DNA of 16,167 nt. Origin: an uncultured Alphaproteobacteria bacterium. Its GTDB lineage: Bacteria > Pseudomonadota > Alphaproteobacteria > Rs-D84. Where the stretch lies: assembly GCA_947304085.1 (NCBI GenBank), contig CAMZAC010000003.1, positions 1 to 16,167 on the forward strand, in the 5' to 3' direction. Within the stretch, counting starts at the first letter, position 1; the number at the start of each line of letters is the position of its first letter. The position numbers and the translations under genes are program-made. The notes beneath the pieces are model-generated. The model made no database searches and had not been told where the DNA came from. It saw nothing but the letters and a program-made list of their open reading frames with translations. Below are positions 1 through 7,045 of this stretch, in pieces.

Positions 1-8
1 GATTTAAT

Positions 9-356
9 ATGGGACAACTAGTATCAGATGTCACAAAAGTTTTAGATTATAAAGAATCTAAGAAAAACGCAGAAAATGAACGACAAAAAATATTATCAGC
101 TATTGCGGATGATGAAAAAACAAAAACTAATTTGATAAAAAAAGTTTTGGCGCAACAACGGGCTTTATACGGGGCTTCTGGTAATGCGGGAACAAGTTTT
201 TCAGAATCTGCGGTTTTAAAAAGATTACGTTCTGAAACATCTGCATCGTATGATACAAAACTAAAAAATAATTTGGAAAAAATTAATAAACTGACGGTCA
301 AAAAACCTAATTTAGTAAAACAATGGTTATCAAAAATAGATAAAATAGCAGGATAG
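9..356 (+). CDS. Small helical phage-associated protein
   Basis: Encodes 115 residues, rich in Lys, Glu and Asn, and predicted mostly helical or coiled coil. A central stretch (QQRALYGASGNAG, followed by a Ser-rich segment and AVLKRLRSE) resembles short proteins that lie beside internal-virion and tail-fibre genes in podovirus-like prophages. That likeness is from memory of the family and is not decisive. No signal peptide or membrane segment is visible. The stop is followed after 9 bases by the next gene, whose ribosome binding site (AGGGGG) overlaps this stop, so the two are co-transcribed. The frame is open to the left edge of the window and no ribosome binding site is visible in the 8 bases before the ATG, so the true start could lie further upstream. 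Function unknown; a virion or assembly role is inferred only from position. Confidence 0.6.
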   Translation: MGQLVSDVTKVLDYKESKKNAENERQKILSAIADDEKTKTNLIKKVLAQQRALYGASGNAGTSFSESAVLKRLRSETSASYDTKLKNNLEKINKLTVKKPNLVKQWLSKIDKIAG

Positions 357-365
357 GGGGAATAC

Positions 366-881
366 ATGTATAAAATATCGTATACATCAGATGGTGCAAC
401 CACAGAGTATGTATTTTCTTTTCCTTTTTTTCAAAATGCAGATATCAAAGTAGCAATTGATAATGTCATATTAAATAATACGGATTATACCATTAATCCA
501 AATAATGTTCCACAGTCTGGTAAACAAATAGACATTTTTCGTCAAATATCTCTGAACAGAGTGATTGATTATCAGCCAACAGCAAAAATTGATCCAGAAG
601 ATTTAAATTCAGATTTTAATTTTTTATTAGCGGCTTTTCAAGATTTACAAAGCGTAAATATTGATGTCACACAATGGGCAAATATTCACGATAATGTCAT
701 GACTGCAATAAATTATGTTTTGGATACCATATCCGATAAAATGTCTGGTGGTGCGGTATTGGGACTTTATAATAATTTATTAAATGTTCTGAATAATGCT
801 TTACCACAATTGATAAATGATTATGGATTGGTCACAGAAGAAGCGGACAATGCAAACAGTGACGATTACGGCAGCTTATAA
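366..881 (+). CDS. T7-type tail-fibre N-terminal domain protein
   Basis: A protein of 171 residues. The first 100 or so residues follow the plan of the T7 gp17 N-terminal (tail-attachment) domain: an aromatic-rich strand after the start (YVFSFPFFQNADIKVAID), a turn with TDYTI, a strand with IDIFRQ, then the characteristic IDYQPTAKIDPEDLNSDF leading into a helix (FLLAAFQDLQ). In T7 phages this domain anchors the fibre to the tail and is followed by a long receptor-binding part. Here only about 70 further residues follow, mostly helical, so the receptor-binding portion is absent or encoded elsewhere. The start is supported by AGGGGG 5 bases upstream. The gene overlaps the start of the terminase gene downstream. 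Alternative: a stand-alone adaptor to which another fibre protein attaches. Family call is fairly good; function is inferred. Confidence 0.62.
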   Translation: MYKISYTSDGATTEYVFSFPFFQNADIKVAIDNVILNNTDYTINPNNVPQSGKQIDIFRQISLNRVIDYQPTAKIDPEDLNSDFNFLLAAFQDLQSVNIDVTQWANIHDNVMTAINYVLDTISDKMSGGAVLGLYNNLLNVLNNALPQLINDYGLVTEEADNANSDDYGSL

Positions 882-1458
882 TTTTTTAGACGCTTGGAAT
901 AAAATATTAGGTTTTCACACACCGACACACCACAAACAAATAATGGATTTTTTGGTGAGTGTTCTGAATAATGAACCACATCGCGGACTTTTAAATGCGT
1001 TCAGGCATTCGGGAAAATCAACGGTGGTGGGGGTGTTTGCTGCATGTGTTTTGTATCACAGACCGGAAACCAGAATATTGATATTATCTGCAGAATCGAG
1101 TTTGGCTTCTCGAATGGTGGCACATATTAGAAATATTCTGGAAAATCACCCTTTGTGTGCTGATATTTTGCCGGAAACAAAAAAAGAGTGGGGAACGCAT
1201 AAAATAACAATAAAACGACCTGTGGGAATCCGTGAACCATCTGTGATTTGTCAGGGAATATCTGGCAACATAACAGGTATGCGTTCTGATTTGATAATAT
1301 GTGATGATGTGGAAGTTCCAAATACATGCAACACACAACAAAAACGAAATAATCTTAGAGAAAGGTTGCGTGAATTAGACTTTATTTTATCGCCACACGG
1401 ATCAATGATTTATATAGGAACCCCACATACAAAAGACACAATATACCAAACAGAATAA
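850..1458 (+). CDS. terL: Large terminase, N-terminal ATPase half (split TerL)
   Basis: Encodes the DNA-packaging motor ATPase domain of a podovirus-type large terminase, 202 residues from this start. Walker A is FRHSGKST (residues 51-58). Walker B is LIICDDVE (148-155), with the catalytic acidic residues. The coupling motif IGTPH (189-193) is followed by KDTIY. The protein stops right after this, at QTE, where a complete terminase would run into its nuclease domain. That nuclease domain is encoded in the same direction from 4753, beyond three minus-strand genes. An earlier in-frame ATG at 817 would give 11 more residues but a longer overlap with the fibre gene; the ATG at 850 has AGAAG before it and was preferred. 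No frameshift or internal stop is seen and all ATPase motifs are intact, so it could be functional in trans or a recently broken gene. Confidence 0.85.
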   Translation: MQTVTITAAYNFLDAWNKILGFHTPTHHKQIMDFLVSVLNNEPHRGLLNAFRHSGKSTVVGVFAACVLYHRPETRILILSAESSLASRMVAHIRNILENHPLCADILPETKKEWGTHKITIKRPVGIREPSVICQGISGNITGMRSDLIICDDVEVPNTCNTQQKRNNLRERLRELDFILSPHGSMIYIGTPHTKDTIYQTE

Positions 1459-1461
1459 AAA

Positions 1462-2103
1462 TTATTGAAGTGATGATATAAACGAGCGTAATTTTGCCAA
1501 AATTTCTTTGCCTGGTTCTCCAAACATCGGTAAATACGTTTCAAATTCCAGCATGTCTGCCTGAATTTGTGCTCTATTGCGTTCGGTTAATGGTTCAGAT
1601 ACCAATCGTTTAGCTAAATCCCAAGCATGATAAGCTTTATCTGTGCGGGCAACAACATCCCATTTTGCCAAAGTTTCATTATCGTTTGCCAGTACACGCT
1701 TAATATTGTCAATCCAGTTATGTCCAAACCTTTTTATAAATGGTATTTGTTTAATTGTTTCTAACCCCTCTGGAGTGGTTTCAAATTTATCCAAAGCAGC
1801 TTTTAATTGCTCAAGCTCATCATCGGTTAAAACTGTTCCTGTTCCAGAACCAAACATCAGGCCACCATAGGGAAGCAAATCAGCTTCAATAGAATCCATA
1901 GGCGTCTTACCGTTACGAAGGTTGGTAATATGTTTAATTAATTTTGAACCTGTTGGCAAAGAAGCTAATGCGGTCATAACATTTTTATCGTCAGATTCGC
2001 GCAAAAACACTTCGTTAACAGCAGCCCATCCGCCATCTATGACATGTTCTTGGCGATAAAGATTCAACAATCTTTGTGCTGTTACTAAAGTGCGCTGTTG
2101 CAT
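1462..2103 (-). CDS. Hypothetical 213-residue protein downstream of the HTH regulator
   Basis: I do not recognise this protein. It is 213 residues, soluble, without signal peptide or membrane segment. The N-terminal 70 residues are helical, a glycine-rich stretch (GGLMFGSGTGT) lies near residue 85, and the rest alternates charged helices ending in a Leu/Ser-rich tail. No catalytic motif stands out. The start is well supported by AAAGGAGAG a few bases upstream of the ATG. It follows the double-HTH regulator by 28 bases on the same strand with no terminator between, so the two are probably co-transcribed, suggesting a target or partner relationship. Its stop is 3 bases from the stop of the convergent terminase half, so there is no room for an intrinsic terminator outside coding sequence. 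Real gene: confident. Function: unknown. Confidence 0.75.
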   Translation of the reverse strand: MQQRTLVTAQRLLNLYRQEHVIDGGWAAVNEVFLRESDDKNVMTALASLPTGSKLIKHITNLRNGKTPMDSIEADLLPYGGLMFGSGTGTVLTDDELEQLKAALDKFETTPEGLETIKQIPFIKRFGHNWIDNIKRVLANDNETLAKWDVVARTDKAYHAWDLAKRLVSEPLTERNRAQIQADMLEFETYLPMFGEPGKEILAKLRSFISSLQ

Positions 2104-2131
2104 GATTCTCTCTCCTTTGGGTTATATGAAT

Positions 2132-3139
2132 TTACTTCATCATAACCATGATAACTTTGTGTATGGTTTTACCAGTGACTTTTTCTTCTGGATTAGTAAT
2201 ATGACCATACAGTTTGCCATTAGAATCTTTTCGAACAACTGCAATATGAGCATTTACTATGTCTTTTTCAGTAATTGATTCAAAATCTTCTTCAACAAAT
2301 ACTGCTAAATCACCAACAACAGGTGTGGCACTGGTATCGGCGAAAACATAAGAAGATTCTGGTATTACACCACCAAGACGTTTAGAGTTTGGAACAAGTG
2401 CGTAAACACAACAACATCCTTCCAACGAAGCCGGTGCAACAATCATATCTTCATCAGATTTTTTGAATTTGATAGATTTACCAGATGGACCACCAAACAC
2501 AGGAATTAATTTTCTGCGGGCGTTATCATATAATTGAGCACCATATAAACCACAATGCATATTCATGCCAGATGCAGGATTACAAGGTTCAAGTACGGCT
2601 TTGACACGTTCTTTAACTTTGTTAATCTGCTTGTTCAATTCGCCTGCATTATACAATTTGGCGATTTCATCAAACAGCTGAGAAGAAGTGTATCCAAAGG
2701 CCTTTGCCAAGGGTTCTATTTCATTTTCATATACTTCGCGTTGACCAACTTCGATTTTATGATACACAGACAAGGTCATATTTGCTTGTTTTGCAGCTTC
2801 CGCAATAGTTTTATCAGCGCGTTGACGGATTTTCCGTAATCCACTACCAAAAACTTTTAAGCCACTGCCTTCGTTATCGGTCAAACGGCGTTTGATTTCG
2901 TTTTGCCATTTATCAGCATATTTATCTGTTTCGTGTATAAACAAATCAGATAGTTTGCATCCCAAAATTGAACACACATTTAATAACTGTTTCTGGTTCA
3001 AGCGACGAACACCTTTCTCAATTTTTGACACTGCAGATAAAGATAAGTTAGCGCGCCTTGCTAACTCTGTCATACGCATTCCTTTGGATGCACGAATATT
3101 GCGGATATTATTTGGAAAAATAATTTCTTCTTGTGCCAT
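2132..3139 (-). CDS. Double-HTH (XRE/Cro-cI) transcriptional regulator with S24-like C-terminal domain
   Basis: A DNA-binding regulator of 335 residues. Two Cro/cI-type helix-turn-helix domains are visible: residues about 11-68 (MTELARRANLSLSAVSKIEKG, shown in two parts as MTELARRANL and SAVSKIEKG) and about 98-155 (IAEAAKQAN, then SVYHKIEVGQ). The C-terminal part (about 240-335) has the strand pattern of an S24/LexA-type domain: NSKRLGGVIPESSYVFAD, then TPVVGDLAVF, then AHIAVVRKD. The usual GDSM active-site motif is absent; Ser252 and Lys303 or Lys309 are only possible equivalents, so self-cleavage is doubtful. The start at 3139 was chosen over one 27 bases upstream because AAGGAG lies 6 bases before it. 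A promoter lies in the 67-base gap behind dnaB. It may control itself, the 213-residue neighbour or the flanking phage genes; the target is inference. Confidence 0.85.
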   Translation of the reverse strand: MAQEEIIFPNNIRNIRASKGMRMTELARRANLSLSAVSKIEKGVRRLNQKQLLNVCSILGCKLSDLFIHETDKYADKWQNEIKRRLTDNEGSGLKVFGSGLRKIRQRADKTIAEAAKQANMTLSVYHKIEVGQREVYENEIEPLAKAFGYTSSQLFDEIAKLYNAGELNKQINKVKERVKAVLEPCNPASGMNMHCGLYGAQLYDNARRKLIPVFGGPSGKSIKFKKSDEDMIVAPASLEGCCCVYALVPNSKRLGGVIPESSYVFADTSATPVVGDLAVFVEEDFESITEKDIVNAHIAVVRKDSNGKLYGHITNPEEKVTGKTIHKVIMVMMK

Positions 3140-3161
3140 GGCAAACTCCTTGAACTTATTT

Positions 3162-3180
3162 GTCAATAATGATAGTCAAT
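3162..3180. promoter_or_regulatory. Possible operator: direct repeat of GTCAAT over the -10 region
   Basis: GTCAAT occurs at 3162-3167 and again at 3175-3180, 13 bases apart, flanking the -10 element of the regulator's promoter. A regulator with two HTH domains could bind such tandem half-sites and repress its own gene. AT-rich sequence makes chance repeats common, so this is only a candidate. Confidence 0.25.
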
Positions 3181-3197
3181 TTTTATAAATTTGGCAA
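3169..3197 (-). promoter_or_regulatory. Sigma70-type promoter of the double-HTH regulator gene
   Basis: Reading the minus strand, TTGCCA (3197-3192) and TATCAT (3174-3169) are separated by 17 bases and lie about 30 bases before the regulator's ATG. It sits between the dnaB stop and the regulator gene, so the regulator and its downstream partner can be expressed independently of dnaB. Confidence 0.5.
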
Positions 3198-3206
3198 GTA
3201 AAATAA

Positions 3207-4754
3207 TTATATTAAATCATCTGGAACATCACTTACATCTGGTGTCGCAGAATCAAATGATTCATTATTGGCTTGTGGATATTGCATTTCAAATCCATCA
3301 TTAACAGGTTGCGGGCCAAATTGATTAAGGTTATCAAACAAGTAATATTCACCAAAGAAAGCCAAATGAACTGTTTCTGGTTTTCCATGACGGTTCTTAG
3401 CAATAATGATGTCGGCCTTGTTTCTTGCGTTATCAAGGCGATTTTGCCAATGTTGAGTGGCGTTTTCAGATGCTGGTCCAGATAAACGTTGTTCTGGTGA
3501 ACGACCACTTAGGTAATATTCTTCACGATAAGTGAACATAACAATATCGGCATCTTGTTCAATAGAACCAGATTCACGCAAATCTGACAGAACAGGTCGT
3601 TTATCATCACGTTGTTCAACACTTCGTGACAATTGAGACAATGCAATCACGGGAACATCAAGTTCTTTGGCCAGAATTTTCAAGCCACGAGTAATTTCAG
3701 ATAATTCTTGAACACGGTTATCGTTGTGTTTGCCACCAGGTGATGTCATCAACTGTAAATAGTCAATTACTATCAAAGCAACCCCACCAGACTGACGAGC
3801 TATACGGCGTGCACGCGTTTTAATCATAGCAACAGACATATTTGCAGTGTCATCAATAACCAAAGGCAATTTTGATAATGCATTGGCATATTCTGACATT
3901 TTCATTATGTCCTCGTCTGTCAAATTACCGTCGCGCATGTGTGCCGCAGGAATCTTTGATTGAGAAGATAATATGCGGGCAGCCAATTGTTGATTGGACA
4001 TTTCTAAACTGAAAAATATAACCGCGCCTTTGTACTTGTCATTTGCGCGTTTATTAAAAATTGCATTTGCTGCGTTGAACGCGATGTTCATTGCCACCGT
4101 TGTTTTTCCCATACCAGGACGACCAGCAATAATAAGCAAATCAGAATGATGTAATCCGCTGATTGACTTGTCTAAATCATCAAGACCCGTTGTTAATCCA
4201 GACAGTTTACCATCGGCTTTATATGCAATTTCTGCTTCCTCTAAAGCACCTTTTAAAGCATCTGCCAATGACACAACATTGTGTTCAGATTTGCCTGTTG
4301 ATGCTAAATTAAATAATTTTTGTTCTGCGGATTCTATTTGAGCATCGACAGGGTTATCTAAATTTTCGGTGTAAGCGTTATCCATAACACTCTGCCCAAG
4401 ATTTATCAAATCACGACGTCTGGCATTATCAAAAACAATTTGAGCGTAATGATCTACATTAACAACGGTAGAGCCTGCGGAAGCTAGTTTAGAAAGGTAT
4501 TCAACACCGCCAACATTTTCCAAAACACCCTGTTGTTCAAGATAGGTTTTGGCGGTAATTATATCAAACGGAATTGCTGCCGCATATTGACGCAAAGCTA
4601 ATTTATATATTTCTTGATGAGCAGGATGAGAAAAATGTTCTGGCAACAAAAAGTCGGATATATTTTCCAGTGCGCGATTATTCATCAATACAGCAGCCAA
4701 AACAGCTTGTTCTGCTTCTAAATTTACGGGCAAAGTTTTCGGAGTAAAGTCCAT
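3207..4754 (-). CDS. dnaB: Replicative DNA helicase DnaB
   Basis: Hexameric helicase that unwinds DNA at the replication fork; 515 residues, full length or slightly long. The N-terminal primase-interaction domain begins NLEAEQAVLAAVL (11-23). The RecA-like motor has Walker A GRPGMGKT (211-218), SLEMSNQQLAAR (249-260), Walker B VIDYLQLM (329-336), the LSQLSR motif (372-377), DLRESGSIEQDAD (391-403), and the arginine finger in KNRHGKPE (453-460). An insertion around residues 410-445 between DLRESG and the finger matches proteobacterial chromosomal DnaB rather than compact phage helicases. No intein is present. The start codon overlaps the start codon of the opposing terminase nuclease half. Upstream, only AAAAGAC precedes the ATG, so the ribosome binding site is weak, and any promoter must lie inside the terminase gene. 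As an essential gene it is probably the single host copy. Confidence 0.97.
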   Translation of the reverse strand: MDFTPKTLPVNLEAEQAVLAAVLMNNRALENISDFLLPEHFSHPAHQEIYKLALRQYAAAIPFDIITAKTYLEQQGVLENVGGVEYLSKLASAGSTVVNVDHYAQIVFDNARRRDLINLGQSVMDNAYTENLDNPVDAQIESAEQKLFNLASTGKSEHNVVSLADALKGALEEAEIAYKADGKLSGLTTGLDDLDKSISGLHHSDLLIIAGRPGMGKTTVAMNIAFNAANAIFNKRANDKYKGAVIFFSLEMSNQQLAARILSSQSKIPAAHMRDGNLTDEDIMKMSEYANALSKLPLVIDDTANMSVAMIKTRARRIARQSGGVALIVIDYLQLMTSPGGKHNDNRVQELSEITRGLKILAKELDVPVIALSQLSRSVEQRDDKRPVLSDLRESGSIEQDADIVMFTYREEYYLSGRSPEQRLSGPASENATQHWQNRLDNARNKADIIIAKNRHGKPETVHLAFFGEYYLFDNLNQFGPQPVNDGFEMQYPQANNESFDSATPDVSDVPDDLI

Positions 4755-5592
4755 GTCTTTTAGATTAAACGAAAATTTTAATAATTCAATACCTTTTTTA
4801 AAGGGGTATAAACATTTAAAAATACCTATTGTCGATAATGCTGGAAATCCGGTTTGGCCGGAAATGTTTCCGCATGAAAAAATACAGGATTTAGAACGAA
4901 TTGTTGGACCACGTCATTTTTCCGCTCAGATGATGTTAGAATATATAGCGGAAGAAAAGGCTTATCTGGACCCTGGCGCCTTGAATTTCTATACAGAAGA
5001 TTTTGAGCAACATAATGCCCATATCGGAGAACATATAATTACAGGGGTATCATTTTATTGGGACCCTTCCTTTGGTATGCGCAAATCAGATGGCAGTGTT
5101 TGCGCTTTGATTTATCGTGACGATAAAAATAAACTCGCATTTATTCATGATGTTGTATATATGGTCATCCCAGATGAAGATATTCAGCCACTAACAACAC
5201 AATGTGAATATGTGCTGAATTTTATGCAAAAACATCAAATAAACAGAATAGGTATTGAAATAAATGGGATAGGCAATGCATTGCCAGAAATATTGCGACG
5301 CATCGCAGATTCTAAACAAATGAATATAAATATTACACAAATAGCGAATCATATAAAACGAATTTTAAATGCTGTTGAACCTATGCTAACAACAGGGCGA
5401 CTGTTTGCCAGAAACACGATTCAGCAAACAATGTTATTGTCGGAAATGTTGGCTTGGTCACCAATAGGTTCATCAGAACACGATGACGGATTAGATGCAA
5501 TTGCAGGCGCTCTTGCGATGACACCAATTCCAATAAGACCTTTGACAAACCATATTGGTTTAATCAAAGCAAATACAGAATTTAATATATAA
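4753..5592 (+). CDS. terL: Large terminase, C-terminal nuclease half (split TerL)
   Basis: Encodes the headful/end-cutting nuclease domain of a podovirus-type large terminase, 279 residues. The first 60 residues (IPFLKGYKHLKIPIVD, then WPEMFP, then GPRHFSAQMML) are the linker region that normally follows the GTPH motif of the ATPase domain, found here at the end of the gene at 850-1458. The nuclease residues appear intact: Asp104 in YWDPSFG, Glu169 in GIEINGIG, and Asp244/245/248 in HDDGLDA. A GGAG lies 8 bases upstream of the ATG, inside the dnaB coding sequence, giving this fragment a usable ribosome binding site. The portal gene follows after 19 bases. All motifs are preserved, so a two-piece terminase is possible; it could equally be a recent break with no time to decay. 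Confidence 0.85.
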   Translation: MSFRLNENFNNSIPFLKGYKHLKIPIVDNAGNPVWPEMFPHEKIQDLERIVGPRHFSAQMMLEYIAEEKAYLDPGALNFYTEDFEQHNAHIGEHIITGVSFYWDPSFGMRKSDGSVCALIYRDDKNKLAFIHDVVYMVIPDEDIQPLTTQCEYVLNFMQKHQINRIGIEINGIGNALPEILRRIADSKQMNINITQIANHIKRILNAVEPMLTTGRLFARNTIQQTMLLSEMLAWSPIGSSEHDDGLDAIAGALAMTPIPIRPLTNHIGLIKANTEFNI

Positions 5593-5611
5593 ACAAACAA
5601 AAGGACAAAAA

Positions 5612-6835
5612 ATGCAAAAAAATCTTATGCAATTATATAAACGTGCACTGGATGAACGTAGTGTATGGATGAACCGTTGGCAAACTGCTATGCGATATAC
5701 CATACCCACAGATGATTCAGATGTTGCAACATTATTTGATGCAACCGCTTCTGATGCAGTAGATAATTTGGCCGCATCAATGTATTCTTTGTTAACCCCA
5801 CCAGAATCTTTGTGGATAAATCTGGTTCGGGAAAGCGATTTATCTCCAAATGCAGATATTGCAACAAATATGTTGCGTGCGCATTTAAATGATTCTAATT
5901 TTTATACAACGATTCACCAATGTTATACAGATTTGATTGTTCTGGGAACAGCTTGTTTGTTTATGGCAGAAAATCCAATTGGTGCAGATTCTGCTTTTTC
6001 ATTTACTTCAATCCCAATGACTGATATTGCCATATTGCCAAACGCGGTTTTTCATACTACATCAATGCCAGCTTGTGATTTGATGGAAAAATATCCAGAT
6101 TTTATAATGCCATCACATTTGAAAGATTCTGTTAAAAATAACCCACAAACACCAATCAGATTAGTTCAATCTTTGATTGGTAAAGATTTTACTGCGTGGG
6201 TTGATGTAGGTGGTGACATAGAAAACAACATTGTTGCACGTGGTATTTTTGAAACAAATCCATATATTATATTTCGTTGGTCTGTGGTAAGTGGCGAATT
6301 ATACGGACGTGGTCCTGTTTTGCGTGCACTGCCAGATATAAAAACGGTAAACAAAGTTGTAGAACTTGTGTTGAAAAACGCAACTATCGCGGTCAGCGGT
6401 ATTTGGCAGGCAGACGATGATGGGGTTATCAATTTATCAAATATAAATTTAACCCCTGGCGCAATAATACCAAAAGCTGTGGGTAGTTCCGGTTTAACAC
6501 CATTATCCAGTGGGGCAGATTTTGATATTTCGCAAATAGTGTTGCGTGATTTGCGAGATAGAATCAGACATACTTTATTGGCGGACAGGTTAGGGCTATT
6601 GTCAGATAAAGAAATGACCGCCACAGAAATATTAGCACGCAATTCAGATATGGTTCGTATTTTGGGTGCAACATATGGGCGCTTGTTGCACGAATTTATA
6701 CGACCATTGTGTGAACGCGGGTTGCAGATATTATCACGTCGCGGACTGATAGATAAAATATCTTTGCATAGTGATGCAGAATTAAAATATATTGCACCAA
6801 TTGCACAAATGGCACGTGAAGAAATGACTATATAG
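5612..6835 (+). CDS. T7-type portal (head-tail connector) protein, C-terminally short
   Basis: Forms the dodecameric ring at the capsid vertex through which the terminase pumps DNA. The 407 residues follow the T7 gp8-like connector family: N-terminal helix with RWQTAMRYTIP, DATASDAVDNLAASMYSLLT (residues about 42-61), WINL, a tyrosine-rich GELYGRGPVLRALPDIKTVN stretch (about 227-246), and the late motif MTATEILARNSDMVRILGATYG followed by RLLHEFIRPL (first part given as MTATEILARNSD). Relatives are usually around 500 residues or more. This one ends at YIAPIAQMAREEMTI, where homologues normally continue with a further helical region that builds the barrel or crown, so roughly the last 80-100 residues are missing. 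The start has AAAAGGAC upstream. It lies directly behind the terminase nuclease half and 9 bases before the Bbp19-like gene. Confidence 0.85.
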   Translation: MQKNLMQLYKRALDERSVWMNRWQTAMRYTIPTDDSDVATLFDATASDAVDNLAASMYSLLTPPESLWINLVRESDLSPNADIATNMLRAHLNDSNFYTTIHQCYTDLIVLGTACLFMAENPIGADSAFSFTSIPMTDIAILPNAVFHTTSMPACDLMEKYPDFIMPSHLKDSVKNNPQTPIRLVQSLIGKDFTAWVDVGGDIENNIVARGIFETNPYIIFRWSVVSGELYGRGPVLRALPDIKTVNKVVELVLKNATIAVSGIWQADDDGVINLSNINLTPGAIIPKAVGSSGLTPLSSGADFDISQIVLRDLRDRIRHTLLADRLGLLSDKEMTATEILARNSDMVRILGATYGRLLHEFIRPLCERGLQILSRRGLIDKISLHSDAELKYIAPIAQMAREEMTI

Positions 6836-6844
6836 GATTACGAT

Positions 6845-7045
6845 ATGCAAGATATAGAAAAACAATATGCACGAACATTTGCAACGCCTTCTGGAAAACA
6901 AGTTTTGATTCATTTGCGTTCTTTGACAGTTGAACGGATTGTTGGACCAAATATTTCAAACGAAGACTTGCGTTGGTGGGCTGCACAAAATGCTTTGGTG
7001 CATCAAATAGAAAATTTAATCAACAAAGGGAAACACCTAGCATGA
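6845..7045 (+). CDS. Bbp19-like small phage protein
   Basis: A 66-residue protein with the pattern YARTFATPSGKQVLIHLR, then W-rich middle (LRWWAAQNALVHQIENLI). This resembles the short Bbp19-type proteins of Bordetella podovirus BPP-1 and many podovirus-like prophages, which lie close to the portal or terminase genes. Their exact role is not known to me. AGGA lies 5 bases before the ATG. Its stop overlaps the next start (ATGA at 7042-7045), indicating translational coupling with the small membrane protein. Position right after the portal supports phage origin; family assignment is by recollection of the motif. Confidence 0.65.
   Translation: MQDIEKQYARTFATPSGKQVLIHLRSLTVERIVGPNISNEDLRWWAAQNALVHQIENLINKGKHLA

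Larger units (their letters stand above)
1459..4752. other. dnaB island separating the two terminase halves
   Basis: This 3.3-kb segment carries three minus-strand genes (unknown 213-residue protein, double-HTH regulator, dnaB) and lies exactly between the ATPase and nuclease halves of one terminase. On the left, the terminase stop (1456-1458) is followed after 3 bases by the stop of the minus-strand gene. On the right, the ATG of the nuclease half (4753) overlaps the ATG of dnaB (4754). Joining codon 1453-1455 to codon 4756-4758 restores a continuous terminase frame of about 480 residues. I see no terminal inverted repeats, target-site duplication, integrase or transposase at either junction, so the mechanism is not visible. 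It could be an insertion of host DNA into a phage gene, a complex prophage rearrangement, or an assembly artefact. Confidence 0.7.

Noticed and set aside
1643..1870. Plus-strand open frame opposite the 213-residue gene
   Set aside because: Antisense shadow; the minus-strand gene has a strong ribosome binding site and a longer frame.
1462..2103. Small terminase subunit
   Set aside because: It lies on the opposite strand, has no recognisable N-terminal HTH and is coupled to a regulator; nothing supports TerS.
3207..4754. dnaB as a phage-encoded helicase
   Set aside because: Its 515-residue length, N-terminal domain and the extra segment before the arginine finger fit chromosomal proteobacterial DnaB better than phage versions.
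1440..4800. Terminal inverted repeats or target-site duplication flanking the dnaB island
   Set aside because: The AT-rich stretches at both junctions look alike (for example AATTATTGAA and AATAATTCAA), but they do not align as true direct or inverted repeats beyond what base composition gives.
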